Assembly (NCBI GenBank): GCA_003241475.1
Contig: QFQB01000034.1
Location: forward strand, 1-17,770
From: Micavibrio aeruginosavorus
GTDB lineage: Bacteria > Pseudomonadota > Alphaproteobacteria > Micavibrionales > Micavibrionaceae
Direction of reading: 5' to 3'
Length of the DNA stretch: 17,770 bases
Within the stretch, counting starts at the first letter, position 1; every line of letters begins with the position of its first letter. Shown in pieces: positions 1-6,462 of the stretch. Made by a program: the position numbers and the translations under genes. The notes under the pieces are model-generated. The model worked only from the letters and a program-made list of their open reading frames with translations, made no database searches and was not told where the DNA came from.

Positions 1-354
1 GACCGAAGAGCGCACAGCCGTTACTTTCACGCCGTTGCCCAGATCGATAATCGCTTCTTCGGGGCTGACGAGCTTGTCGATCTTGCCGATCAGACCGCCG
101 CCGATCACAACGGTGTCGCCCGTTTTCAAAGCATCGAGCATTTCTTTGTGTTCTTTGAAACGCTTTTGCTGAGGACGGATCAAAAGGAAATAAAACATCA
201 CGACCAGCAGAACGATCATACCGACGTTCTGAACCAGAACGGATGTGGCATCCGGCGGCGCAAGCGCGGCGGCATCGTTGGCCGGCACTACGGTTTCAGC
301 GGTTGTCGCAGGAGCCGGAGGTGTATCCTGTGCAAGGGCTTGGGAAATCAGCAT
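1..354 (-). CDS. yajC: YajC, Sec translocon accessory subunit (partial, C-terminus off the window)
   Basis: YajC is a small inner-membrane protein that joins SecDF and the SecYEG translocon. The reading frame is open from an ATG at 354 to the window edge, giving 118 codons with no stop, so only the last residues are missing. Residues 1-38 are a short leader rich in Ala, Pro and Thr beginning MLISQALAQ, as usual for alphaproteobacterial YajC. Residues about 39-59 form one transmembrane helix. The family signature follows: IRPQQKRFKEHKEML, then a GD-x-VV-x-GGL-x-GKI segment at about 79-92. An AGGA Shine-Dalgarno lies 7 bases before the ATG. Known synteny places secD and secF immediately downstream, which would be off the left edge. 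The neighbours pcm and the LysM/M23 lipoprotein fit the same conserved alphaproteobacterial block. Confidence 0.93.
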   Translation of the reverse strand, partial: MLISQALAQDTPPAPATTAETVVPANDAAALAPPDATSVLVQNVGMIVLLVVMFYFLLIRPQQKRFKEHKEMLDALKTGDTVVIGGGLIGKIDKLVSPEEAIIDLGNGVKVTAVRSSV

Positions 355-404
355 AATTATGTCCTAATCTGTCGTCGTATTATTGGAATTGATTTTCTGC
401 AGGG

Positions 405-432
405 ACTATAACGCCCAACCATACAAAGGCAA
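405..432 (-). promoter_or_regulatory. Candidate yajC promoter
   Basis: Read on the minus strand, a -35 hexamer TTGCCT (427-432) and a -10 hexamer TATAGT (405-410) are separated by 16 bases. Transcription would start about 7 bases further on, giving a leader of roughly 45 bases that contains the yajC ribosome binding site. This is sequence matching only. Confidence 0.5.
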
Positions 433-480
433 GGGCCAAAGCGCGGCCATCAACAATCCAAAAACAGCAGAAAATAGCCG

Positions 481-801
481 TTACAGCTTGAAACTTTGTT
501 CAGATTTTGGCGCAAGAGATGGAGAAACGATTTGATGCACGGCTATTTGCGCCGCACCGCTGGCAAGACCAAGTGTTGTGACAGCACCCAGGAAAGCCCC
601 CGTCAATAGAGCCTTTCCCCGCAAACAACGCGCCATTAAAACGCCCCCCACAGTAGCCACTGTTCCATATCCGATGGCATCGATAAGAATTTCTGTATTT
701 TTCAATGGCATAATTTCGGTGGCCAGCAACGTTAAAGATGTCGCCGAAGCGGCTCCGGCCATACCCGAAAAGACGGACAATAAGTTATCGGATACGGACA
801 T
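481..801 (-). CDS. Small hydrophobic membrane protein of unknown function
   Basis: This 106-residue protein was not recognised. Three hydrophobic stretches (about residues 8-32, 38-60 and 63-92), rich in Gly, Ala, Thr and Ser, suggest a small multi-pass inner-membrane protein. A short polar tail (SPSLAPKSEQSFKL) ends it. There are no charged catalytic motifs. The ATG at 801 is chosen because an excellent promoter (TTGACG-N17-TATATT) lies just upstream. A purine-rich AAAGAAAG about 8 bases before the ATG could be a weak ribosome binding site. The gene sits between the NlpD-like lipoprotein gene and yajC, where a small membrane protein is not part of the core conserved block. With its own promoter, it is probably an independent insertion into the block. 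No function is inferred. Confidence 0.7.
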   Translation of the reverse strand: MSVSDNLLSVFSGMAGAASATSLTLLATEIMPLKNTEILIDAIGYGTVATVGGVLMARCLRGKALLTGAFLGAVTTLGLASGAAQIAVHQIVSPSLAPKSEQSFKL

Positions 802-830
802 AGTAGACTTTCTTTAATTATTACCTCAAA

Positions 831-859
831 AATATATGAAAATAAGACCTGCCCGTCAA
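831..859 (-). promoter_or_regulatory. Near-consensus sigma-70 promoter for the 106-aa membrane protein
   Basis: On the minus strand, TTGACG (854-859) and TATATT (831-836) are separated by exactly 17 bases. Each hexamer matches consensus at five of six positions. The predicted start is near 824, giving a leader of about 22 bases. It is one of the two strongest promoter matches in the window, with the tRNA promoter. Confidence 0.65.
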
Positions 860-867
860 CAGCAACA

Positions 868-1944
868 CTATAAATAACGTTCCGGATTCATCGCCTCGGT
901 GCCCTTGCGCACCTCAAAGTGAAGCTGCGGTGAATCCACGCCGCCCGTCGATCCCACAGTGCCTATGCTTTGCCCCGCTTTGACGACATCGCCTTTTCTA
1001 ACGAGTGTTTTGTCCATGTGCGCATAGGCCGTCATCCATCGGTCCGCATGACGGATCAACACCAGATTGCCGTAGCCTTGCATATCAGATCCTGTATAGG
1101 CGACCACGCCGTTGTCGGCGGCGCGCACCGACGTGCCGCGAGAGGCCTTGATGTTGATGCCATCGTTGTGCAATCCGCCGTCTTTGGGTCCGTAGCCGGA
1201 AAGGATTTTTCCATCGACGGGACGCATAAACTTGCTTCCGGCCCGCGCCGGAACTTTGGGCGCGACGGAAGGCGTCGCAGCAGAAACTTTTTGCACCGGC
1301 GCAGGTTCCGGCGAAGGCGCGACCAATACGCCCGATGCGGTTTTTGCCGTTGGTTGCGGTGGATAGGCAGAAGCAGATGCAACAGGCGCAGATTTCACAG
1401 AAGAAGCGCTGGCAACAGCCGGAGGCTTGAGCACTTCGGATTCCACGCGCGGCACGGTGATAGGTCCCGATACGGTTTCGAACGACGGGGGCGCAGGATT
1501 GACCGCGAATTCGTTTTTCAATTCCGGCTGCGAGGTCGGCAGACGAATTGTACGCCCGCTCGCCAAAATATAGGGAGGCGACAGATTGTTGACGCGCGCG
1601 GTCTCAGACACGCTCACGCCGAAGATGCGCGAAATGCCATTCAGCGTATCACCGGGACGCACTTTATAATCGTTGGGCGGCGGCAACTTCAGACGATAGC
1701 CGAGGTTGAGGTAATACGGCGCAGACAAATGGTTGAGCGTAATGATTTCCCGTAGCGGCAGATTGTATTTTTGTGAAACCGTGTAGACCGTATCGCCCTG
1801 AAGCACCGTGTGCATGCCGGTCGTCCCCGCCCCGCCCTTGATGCCGTAGCTTACAACATCAGCCGGTTTTTGCGTGCCTGTCGGCGTAAGGCAACCGGAC
1901 AAAAGAAGTGTAGCGAGTGTAAAGGCGGCGGGATATTTTCGCAT
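868..1944 (-). CDS. NlpD-like lipoprotein: two LysM domains plus degenerate M23/LytM domain
   Basis: This is a periplasmic or outer-membrane lipoprotein of 358 residues. A lipoprotein signal ends in the lipobox LLLSGC, with Cys18 as lipidation site. Two LysM peptidoglycan-binding domains occupy about residues 44-87 and 93-136. A long Ala/Pro/Ser/Val-rich linker (about 145-235) follows, then an M23/LytM domain (about 255-353). The zinc site looks degenerate: the HxxxD motif reads NDGIN (260-264) and the HxH motif reads QLH (340-342), leaving only His308 and His342. Known relatives with such sites (NlpD, EnvC, DipM) do not cut peptidoglycan themselves but activate N-acetylmuramoyl-L-alanine amidases during division. 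That role is inferred here. Its start codon overlaps the pcm stop by one base, so translation is probably coupled. The pcm-nlpD pairing is widely conserved. Confidence 0.9.
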   Translation of the reverse strand: MRKYPAAFTLATLLLSGCLTPTGTQKPADVVSYGIKGGAGTTGMHTVLQGDTVYTVSQKYNLPLREIITLNHLSAPYYLNLGYRLKLPPPNDYKVRPGDTLNGISRIFGVSVSETARVNNLSPPYILASGRTIRLPTSQPELKNEFAVNPAPPSFETVSGPITVPRVESEVLKPPAVASASSVKSAPVASASAYPPQPTAKTASGVLVAPSPEPAPVQKVSAATPSVAPKVPARAGSKFMRPVDGKILSGYGPKDGGLHNDGINIKASRGTSVRAADNGVVAYTGSDMQGYGNLVLIRHADRWMTAYAHMDKTLVRKGDVVKAGQSIGTVGSTGGVDSPQLHFEVRKGTEAMNPERYL

Positions 1945-2648
1945 TACGCGGCTTCCACCTCCGCCGCCTCCTTCTTGGCTTTCTTATCGCCCTTATTCAC
2001 ATCGGGAAGCAACGGTACAAAACGCACCGGCATAATATTGCGGTAGGAATAGGTTTCTTCGCTTTCTTTTTGATAACGGCGAAGCATCTGTTCGCCCGGA
2101 GGGCCAATTGGAATAACCATCACGCCGCCGATGGCGAGTTGGTCGATCAGCGCGGGCGGCGGCGCCTCACGTGCGGCGCAGGTCACGATCACACGGTCAA
2201 ACGGATGCTGATCTTGGCCATGAATACGCGGCCAGCCCTTCATGCCGTCGGCGCAGATGGTTGTAATGTTGCCAAGGTCCAGCGTCTTGAAAAGTTTTTC
2301 GGCAGAATCCAGAAGCGGCTTATGACGCTCAATCGTATACACGCGGCGGCACAGCCTGGACAAAATCGCGGCCTGATAGCCAGAGCCGGTGCCGATCTCC
2401 AGAACCTTGTGGCGATCGGTCAACTCCAGCGCCTGCGTCATAGTAGCGACGACGGTGGGCTGAGAAATGGTTTGCCCTTCTTCGATAGGAAGCGAGATAT
2501 CGTCCCACGCCGCATGATGCATGCTCTCCATAACAAATTCTTCACGCGGCACGGATTCAATCGCGGACAATACGCGCTCGTCCGAGATATTCGAGCGCTC
2601 GCGCAGATGCGCAATCAATTCTTGTTTTTTGGTTCTAAAAGGGGTCAC
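1944..2648 (-). CDS. pcm: Protein-L-isoaspartate O-methyltransferase
   Basis: Pcm methylates L-isoaspartyl residues formed by protein ageing, using S-adenosylmethionine, and so starts their repair. The 234-residue product has the family signature GQTISQP (58-64), the SAM-binding motif I VLEIGTGSGYQAA (82-94), and the later IGG-x-MVIPIG strand (173-182). The N-terminal helices (RVLSAIESVPREEFV) align with typical Pcm proteins, so I keep the GTG start at 2648 even though no Shine-Dalgarno precedes it; the next in-frame ATG is codon 40 and would remove conserved sequence. An unusual Lys/Glu/Ala-rich tail covers about residues 218-234. The gene is first in a two-gene unit with the NlpD-like lipoprotein. 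The surE gene often found upstream is absent. Confidence 0.95.
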   Translation of the reverse strand: MTPFRTKKQELIAHLRERSNISDERVLSAIESVPREEFVMESMHHAAWDDISLPIEEGQTISQPTVVATMTQALELTDRHKVLEIGTGSGYQAAILSRLCRRVYTIERHKPLLDSAEKLFKTLDLGNITTICADGMKGWPRIHGQDQHPFDRVIVTCAAREAPPPALIDQLAIGGVMVIPIGPPGEQMLRRYQKESEETYSYRNIMPVRFVPLLPDVNKGDKKAKKEAAEVEAA

Positions 2649-2690
2649 GGAGGATCTCGCTATGACAAAGGGGGCAAATCAACTTCCCCT

Positions 2691-2719
2691 ATTGTGAATC
2701 AAACCTCCGGCCCGCTCAA
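2691..2719 (-). promoter_or_regulatory. Candidate pcm promoter
   Basis: On the minus strand, TTGAGC (2714-2719) and CACAAT (2691-2696) are separated by 17 bases. The -10 match is only four of six. The leader would be about 35 bases. This is the best match found between pcm and the divergent gene at 2896. Confidence 0.35.
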
Positions 2720-2796
2720 CATATATATAAGGTGGCTTATTTAACCGCCGGAACCTTCTCCGACCCACTCCGTCTTAGGCCCAAAACGGTGGAATA

Positions 2797-2826
2797 TTGT
2801 CTGATAGCCCTCGTATCGCGCATTAT
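2797..2826 (+). promoter_or_regulatory. Weak candidate promoter for the N-formylglutamate amidohydrolase-family gene
   Basis: TTGTCT (2797-2802) and CATTAT (2821-2826) are separated by 18 bases, in the 247-base gap between pcm and the divergent amidohydrolase-family gene. Both hexamers are imperfect. Apart from this and the pcm candidate, I see no other clear structure in the gap. Confidence 0.28.
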
Positions 2827-2895
2827 TCTCTCAACTTTTCAGTAAGTTAATCTATGTTATTCTAAGAGGAGTCGCGCTGGCGGCTCGGATGCCAC

Positions 2896-3792
2896 ATGAC
2901 GCCCAAAAGGAACGGCCTCTTGCAAAAAGAATCTCTCAGCGGAATTTACACATTGGTAAGACCCGAACTGGCCGTACCGCTGGTATTCGACTCCCCACAC
3001 AGCGGCACTTTTTATCCGCCAGATTTTGATTACGCCTGCGATTTCGCCATGCTGGAAAAAGCGGAAGACAAGTTTGTAGACGAATTGTTTATGGACGCCC
3101 CGCAGATCGGCGCCTCTTATCTTTATGCCCAATTTCCCCGCTCCTATATCGACCCCAACCGCTGCGAACGGGACATCGACATAGATCTGCTGGACGAGCC
3201 GTGGACCCACGAGATCAACGCGACCCCGCGAAGCCATGCCGGCATCGGCCTGATCCGCCGTCTGGTCCGCCCCGGCGTGCCGCTTTACAATCGCGGGCTG
3301 AAAGAGGCGGAAATCCGCCACCGCATCGACAATTACTACCGCCCGTACCATGCGGCGCTGGAACGGGTGATCGAAGACCTGCATTACCGGTTCGGCCAGG
3401 TCTGGCACGTGAACTGCCATTCCATGCCATCTGCCGACGGACACTCCTTCCGCGCCTCGCCGCTCAAAGCCGCCGATTTCGTTCTGGGAGACCGGGACGG
3501 CACAACCTGCGATCTCGATTTTACCCATAGTATCAGGGAGTTCCTGCGCAATCTTGGCTATAAGGTTGCAATCAACGATCCTTACAAGGGTGTAGAGCTG
3601 GTCCGCCGTTACTCCAACCCCGCCACAAGCCGGCACTCCCTTCAGATCGAGGTTGCCCGCAACCTGTATTTGGATGAACAAACATATAAAAAATCCAATA
3701 ATTACAATAGATTAAGAGGCGATATTCATAAATTAATTCAATTTTGTGCAGACTACGTGCAAGCGCAGTCCCTGCCCCTCGCCGCCGACTGA
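2896..3792 (+). CDS. N-formylglutamate amidohydrolase family protein
   Basis: Family members hydrolyse N-formyl-L-glutamate or related N-acyl amino acids using a bound metal. The 298-residue product shows the family landmarks in order: FDSPHSG (31-37), RSYIDPNR (82-89), VNCHSMPS (172-179), GDRDGTTC (198-205) and SLQIEVARNLY (248-258). No hut histidine-degradation genes are nearby, so the family is secure but the substrate is not. The ATG at 2896 lacks a well-placed ribosome binding site: the AAGAGGAG at 2864-2871 is 24 bases away. A TTG at 2920 (codon 9) has AAGGAA seven bases upstream and could be the true start. The last ~90 coding bases (from about 3665) are strikingly AT-rich compared with the rest of the gene. 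The gene is divergent from pcm and apparently monocistronic. Confidence 0.85.
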   Translation: MTPKRNGLLQKESLSGIYTLVRPELAVPLVFDSPHSGTFYPPDFDYACDFAMLEKAEDKFVDELFMDAPQIGASYLYAQFPRSYIDPNRCERDIDIDLLDEPWTHEINATPRSHAGIGLIRRLVRPGVPLYNRGLKEAEIRHRIDNYYRPYHAALERVIEDLHYRFGQVWHVNCHSMPSADGHSFRASPLKAADFVLGDRDGTTCDLDFTHSIREFLRNLGYKVAINDPYKGVELVRRYSNPATSRHSLQIEVARNLYLDEQTYKKSNNYNRLRGDIHKLIQFCADYVQAQSLPLAAD

Positions 3793-3866
3793 CGCCAGCG
3801 GGCCGCCTGACCCGAAGATGCCACACCTCTGCCTTGAAAATAACTTAATAAAAAGTAAAAAAACGC

Positions 3867-3895
3867 TTGGCTTTTTAGCCAGAGTTATGTACAAA
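3867..3895 (+). promoter_or_regulatory. Candidate promoter giving a leaderless mRNA for the 225-aa gene
   Basis: TTGGCT (3867-3872) and TACAAA (3890-3895) are separated by 17 bases. Only eight bases lie between the -10 and the ATG at 3904, so transcription would begin at or next to the start codon. The gene has no Shine-Dalgarno, which fits leaderless translation. Confidence 0.38.
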
Positions 3896-3903
3896 CCAAC
3901 ACT

Positions 3904-4581
3904 ATGGAAATTAAAAACAGCAAAATGTTACTGGACCACTTTAAGACCGTCGCCCCCGACCGGCCGGTTTTCCGCGAATTTTATGATGCCGCACTGAAGC
4001 TGTGCACGCAGTTGCGCGTGCCATTGGAAAAAAGCGGCTCCGGCGCTTTCACCACAGCCACACAAAGGATGCAGGCCCGCTACAACACAGATATGTTGGT
4101 CGGCCGCTTCGGCCTCCCCAACGAAATTTTCAACAGCCTCGGTCTGATAAACACCTATGCCTACAAACCGATGATGGACCTGCAGGACGCCATCAAAGAC
4201 GAAAAGCCCATCGACGAGCTAGAGGCAAAACTCTCTGCCAGCGCCCGCAAAGTCTGCGCCGCTTTTTACGGCCCCAGCCTGCTGGCACAAGATATTCAGG
4301 AACGCGCAAAAAGGGACCGCGCCATCGGCCCTGAAGAAACACCGTTCCGCAGCGAAACATCCGCCCGCGCCTTCGCCCGCATCCATGATGCGGCTCGTCT
4401 TTTCATAGCCTTGAATGAAGACAAATTCGATGAAAAATCCCTGGCGGACGTGAAGGAAACGCTGGACGTTTACAGCAACCGCTTGAAAAAAATCAGCGTA
4501 GCCATGGGCAAAACAATGACCCTTTTGCTAGACGACTTTGGCCCGCGCCAGCCAAGCGCGCCGAACCTAAAAGCCGTATAA
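3904..4581 (+). CDS. Unrecognised 225-aa soluble protein, mostly helical
   Basis: No known family was recognised. The 225-residue product has no signal peptide or membrane segment. It is rich in charged residues and predicted by eye to be mainly alpha-helical. The C-terminal half (about 165-215) has long amphipathic stretches (KSLADVKETLDVYSNRLKKI), and the tail is Pro-rich (PRQPSAPNLKAV). Codon usage and base composition resemble the housekeeping neighbours, and the frame is open at 678 bases without interruption, so it is a convincing gene. The ATG at 3904 follows a candidate promoter and has no Shine-Dalgarno. A strong hairpin terminator follows at 4609, so it is probably transcribed alone. 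It precedes another unrecognised gene (4708), but I see no convincing sequence similarity between the two. Confidence 0.75.
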   Translation: MEIKNSKMLLDHFKTVAPDRPVFREFYDAALKLCTQLRVPLEKSGSGAFTTATQRMQARYNTDMLVGRFGLPNEIFNSLGLINTYAYKPMMDLQDAIKDEKPIDELEAKLSASARKVCAAFYGPSLLAQDIQERAKRDRAIGPEETPFRSETSARAFARIHDAARLFIALNEDKFDEKSLADVKETLDVYSNRLKKISVAMGKTMTLLLDDFGPRQPSAPNLKAV

Positions 4582-4608
4582 CACCCCCCAGAGAAAACAG
4601 TTTATAAG

Positions 4609-4636
4609 CGGCCGGACATTCCGGCCGTTTCTTGTT
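4609..4636 (+). terminator. Rho-independent terminator after the 225-aa gene
   Basis: A perfect 8-bp stem (CGGCCGGA at 4609-4616 pairing with TCCGGCCG at 4620-4627) has a three-base loop CAT. It is followed by the T-rich run TTTCTTGTT. Confidence 0.8.
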
Positions 4637-4672
4637 GAGCGCAAAAAAGTTCCCTATATTAGAAAATATTCT

Positions 4673-4700
4673 TTGCAAATATTTTTTACTTATGTAAACG
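4673..4700 (+). promoter_or_regulatory. Weak candidate promoter giving a leaderless mRNA for the 196-aa gene
   Basis: TTGCAA (4673-4678) and TAAACG (4695-4700) are 16 bases apart, with seven bases between the -10 and the ATG at 4708. An AT-rich tract lies between the hexamers. Both hexamers are imperfect; the call rests on spacing and on the absence of a Shine-Dalgarno. Confidence 0.28.
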
Positions 4701-4707
4701 CTAACTC

Positions 4708-5298
4708 ATGATACACTCGCCCGAGGACATGCTCAGACAATTGGCCGATGTCGCCCGCGACGAAGAGCGCGGCTATCCGGTTTTTGCCAACAGTATTTCA
4801 CAACTGAACGAAACCCTGGGAAAATACGCAAACACCCTAGATCTTCGAGAAATCTCGCGGCGCGATAATTTCCACAATGAATCCAGCAATGGCATCGGCA
4901 CCTTCTTTGATGTCATTCTCCCCATGCATCTTCGTAAAAACATGACGGAAACAGGCCGCGTCGCCCCGAACGAGCGCCTCCTCCAAATGGTCGGCGCGCT
5001 TTGCGCAAACTTTCGCGGACCAAGCCAGTACGCCCGTTCACACGAAGATCCCGCCCTTGAAGGCGAAACCGTCGCTGAATCCTTCCCAAGAATGGTCAAT
5101 GATATCATTTCGACCGTAAAACAGCATCGGGATGCCATTGATCTGGGCGATCAGGACAAAATATTCACGACTTTAATCGATTTGAAGCAAAGTTTCGGAC
5201 AAATCGAACATATATTGGATGAAGTCAGCGATTATCTGGACGAAAAAGCGCCAACAACTGGCAATCGCCCCACACCACAAAGCTTTGACCTCGCTTAA
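4708..5298 (+). CDS. Unrecognised 196-aa soluble protein
   Basis: This 196-residue protein could not be placed in a family. There is no signal peptide or transmembrane segment. The sequence is acidic and probably helical, with a helical C-terminal stretch about residues 150-182 (heptad-like LIDLKQSFGQIEHILDEV) and a Pro/Thr-rich tail. A central region around residues 56-75 (HNESSNGIGTFFDVILPMHL) is the most structured-looking part. No Shine-Dalgarno precedes the ATG. The next gene, lipB, is convergent: the two stop codons share the bases TTAA, so the frames overlap by four bases with no space for a terminator. Codon usage matches the surrounding genes. Confidence 0.72.
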   Translation: MIHSPEDMLRQLADVARDEERGYPVFANSISQLNETLGKYANTLDLREISRRDNFHNESSNGIGTFFDVILPMHLRKNMTETGRVAPNERLLQMVGALCANFRGPSQYARSHEDPALEGETVAESFPRMVNDIISTVKQHRDAIDLGDQDKIFTTLIDLKQSFGQIEHILDEVSDYLDEKAPTTGNRPTPQSFDLA

Positions 5299-5918
5299 GA
5301 CGCAAAAACCGCTTTGAATTCCGTAACCATGGCGCGATCAAGCTCCTCCATGGTTATTTTTTTACCCAGCTCATGAAGCGACGTTACACCGAAGTTGCTG
5401 ATTCCACAGGGCACGATGCCCCCAAAATGCGACAGGTCGGGATTGAGGTTCACCGACACGCCATGGAAGGTCACCCAGTGACGGATGCGAACACCGATCG
5501 CCGCGATCTTGGATTCCGTATTGTCATGCTCTACCCAGATGCCCACGCGACCGGCGCGCCGCGATCCATTGACCCCGAAATGCGCCAAAGAACGGATCAC
5601 TGCCTCTTCTAAATCATGAACATATTTTTTAATATCAGGAGATTGTTGACGCTTCTTCAAGTCAACCATGACATAGCCCACACGCTGTCCGGGGCCATGA
5701 TAGGTGTGCTCGCCACCCCGCCCCGTCTCATAAACCGGAAAGCGGGCATCAAGAAGATCCTCGGCCTTGGCGCTCGTCCCCGCCGTATAGAGCGGCGGAT
5801 GCTCCAGTAGCCAGAGCAGATCATCCTTTTCCCCCTGCTTGATCGCCGCCACGCGCTCCTCCATGACCGAAACGGCCACAGGATATTCGACAAGGCTCTG
5901 GGAAGTTCTGATTTCCAT
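5295..5918 (-). CDS. lipB: Octanoyltransferase LipB
   Basis: LipB transfers the octanoyl group from acyl carrier protein to lipoyl domains of enzymes such as pyruvate dehydrogenase; lipoyl synthase then inserts sulphur. The 207-residue product shows GRGGEHTYHGPGQRVGY (66-82), KIAAIGVRIRHWVTFHG (137-153) and GGIVPCGISNFGVTSL (166-181). The catalytic pair is Lys137 and Cys171. I choose the ATG at 5918 because MEIRTSQSLVEYPVAV matches the usual LipB N-terminus. A longer frame exists from a TTG at 5960 (14 more residues) but adds nothing conserved. Neither start has a Shine-Dalgarno. A TTGCAA-N16-TACATC pair ends seven bases before the ATG and would make a leaderless transcript. The gene is divergent from a winged-helix protein and convergent with the 196-aa gene. 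Confidence 0.95.
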   Translation of the reverse strand: MEIRTSQSLVEYPVAVSVMEERVAAIKQGEKDDLLWLLEHPPLYTAGTSAKAEDLLDARFPVYETGRGGEHTYHGPGQRVGYVMVDLKKRQQSPDIKKYVHDLEEAVIRSLAHFGVNGSRRAGRVGIWVEHDNTESKIAAIGVRIRHWVTFHGVSVNLNPDLSHFGGIVPCGISNFGVTSLHELGKKITMEELDRAMVTEFKAVFAS

Positions 5919-5972
5919 GGACAGTGATGTAGCAAGCCGCGCCGCGTTTGCAAAGGGCAAAACATTTACATA

Positions 5973-6001
5973 TTGATCGCAACAGCTTGTTGCTGTACAA
6001 A
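5973..6001 (+). promoter_or_regulatory. Candidate promoter with palindromic operator for the winged-helix gene
   Basis: TTGATC (5973-5978) and TACAAA (5996-6001) are separated by 17 bases. A perfect 15-base inverted repeat, GCAACA-GCT-TGTTGC (5979-5993), fills almost all of the spacer, the classic place for a repressor operator. Six bases separate the -10 from the ATG at 6008, so the mRNA would be leaderless. Confidence 0.45.
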
Positions 6002-6007
6002 TCTCTC

Positions 6008-6445
6008 ATGTTTCAATTCATCCACCCCGATTTGCCGCCCGACCTGAAAAGCGCCTTTCAAAAATCGACATTGGAATGGGGTAGCTTCACGATCACAAGA
6101 CATCCCTTTTCTTACTGGAACAGAGGCGAACTCACTATAAACGGCACACGAACCCATCTCGGCCTTACGGGCAACGAATTAATGGCCATGCTCATCGGCC
6201 AACAGGGAGAGCCCGTCTCACCGCTTATGTACGCCCAACAATTTCGCCGTGATTTCAAAACGTTCGACACTATTTTCTGGGCAAGGCAAATGGCAAAAGA
6301 TATTGCCGACATGAAAAGAATAATTCGTAGCTACCCTGAAGCCAGCGATTGCGAAAACAAGATTGCCCCCGTGCAAACACAAATTATCCGCGAAAAAGGT
6401 GCATCAGACCTTGTAACCGCGACAGGCTACCGTCTTATTCCCTAA
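6008..6445 (+). CDS. Stand-alone OmpR/PhoB-type winged-helix DNA-binding protein (putative)
   Basis: The 145-residue product appears to be a single winged-helix effector domain with no receiver domain. From residue 40 it follows the OmpR/PhoB C-terminal pattern. A first strand pair reads ELTINGTRTHLGLT (41-54), then NELMAMLIGQQGEPVS (56-71) matches the LT-x-x-E-x-x-LL helix and turn. A long charged helix (about 88-108, WARQMAKDIADMKRIIR) sits where the recognition helix lies. LVTATGYRLIP (135-145) matches the terminal wing G-x-GYRL. Residues 1-39 and an insertion at about 109-130 are not typical. The frame could start 20 codons earlier at 5948, but that would overlap the lipB promoter, and the ATG at 6008 fits the promoter found. 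Autoregulation through the palindrome at 5979 is a guess. Family match is by eye only. Confidence 0.6.
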   Translation: MFQFIHPDLPPDLKSAFQKSTLEWGSFTITRHPFSYWNRGELTINGTRTHLGLTGNELMAMLIGQQGEPVSPLMYAQQFRRDFKTFDTIFWARQMAKDIADMKRIIRSYPEASDCENKIAPVQTQIIREKGASDLVTATGYRLIP

Positions 6446-6462
6446 TACGAACCAACAATCTG

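Noticed and set aside
970..1755. Long plus-strand frame opposite the NlpD-like gene
   Set aside because: The translation is Arg/His-rich and without motifs, while the opposite strand has a lipobox, LysM and M23 domains.
3845..3859. Second CtrA site (TTAA-N7-TAAA) before the 225-aa gene
   Set aside because: It has one mismatch in an A-rich tract where near matches are expected by chance.
3867..3884. Terminator hairpin (CTTGGCT/AGCC) after the amidohydrolase-family gene
   Set aside because: The stem is only about five pairs, and no T-run follows on the plus strand.
3746..3997. Small plus-strand frame bridging the amidohydrolase-family and 225-aa genes
   Set aside because: It runs through two real genes in another frame and the promoter gap; the product is Pro/Lys-rich without features.
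5919..5960. Longer LipB start at the TTG at 5960
   Set aside because: The extra 14 residues are not family-like, there is no Shine-Dalgarno, and the ATG at 5918 aligns with usual LipB N-termini.
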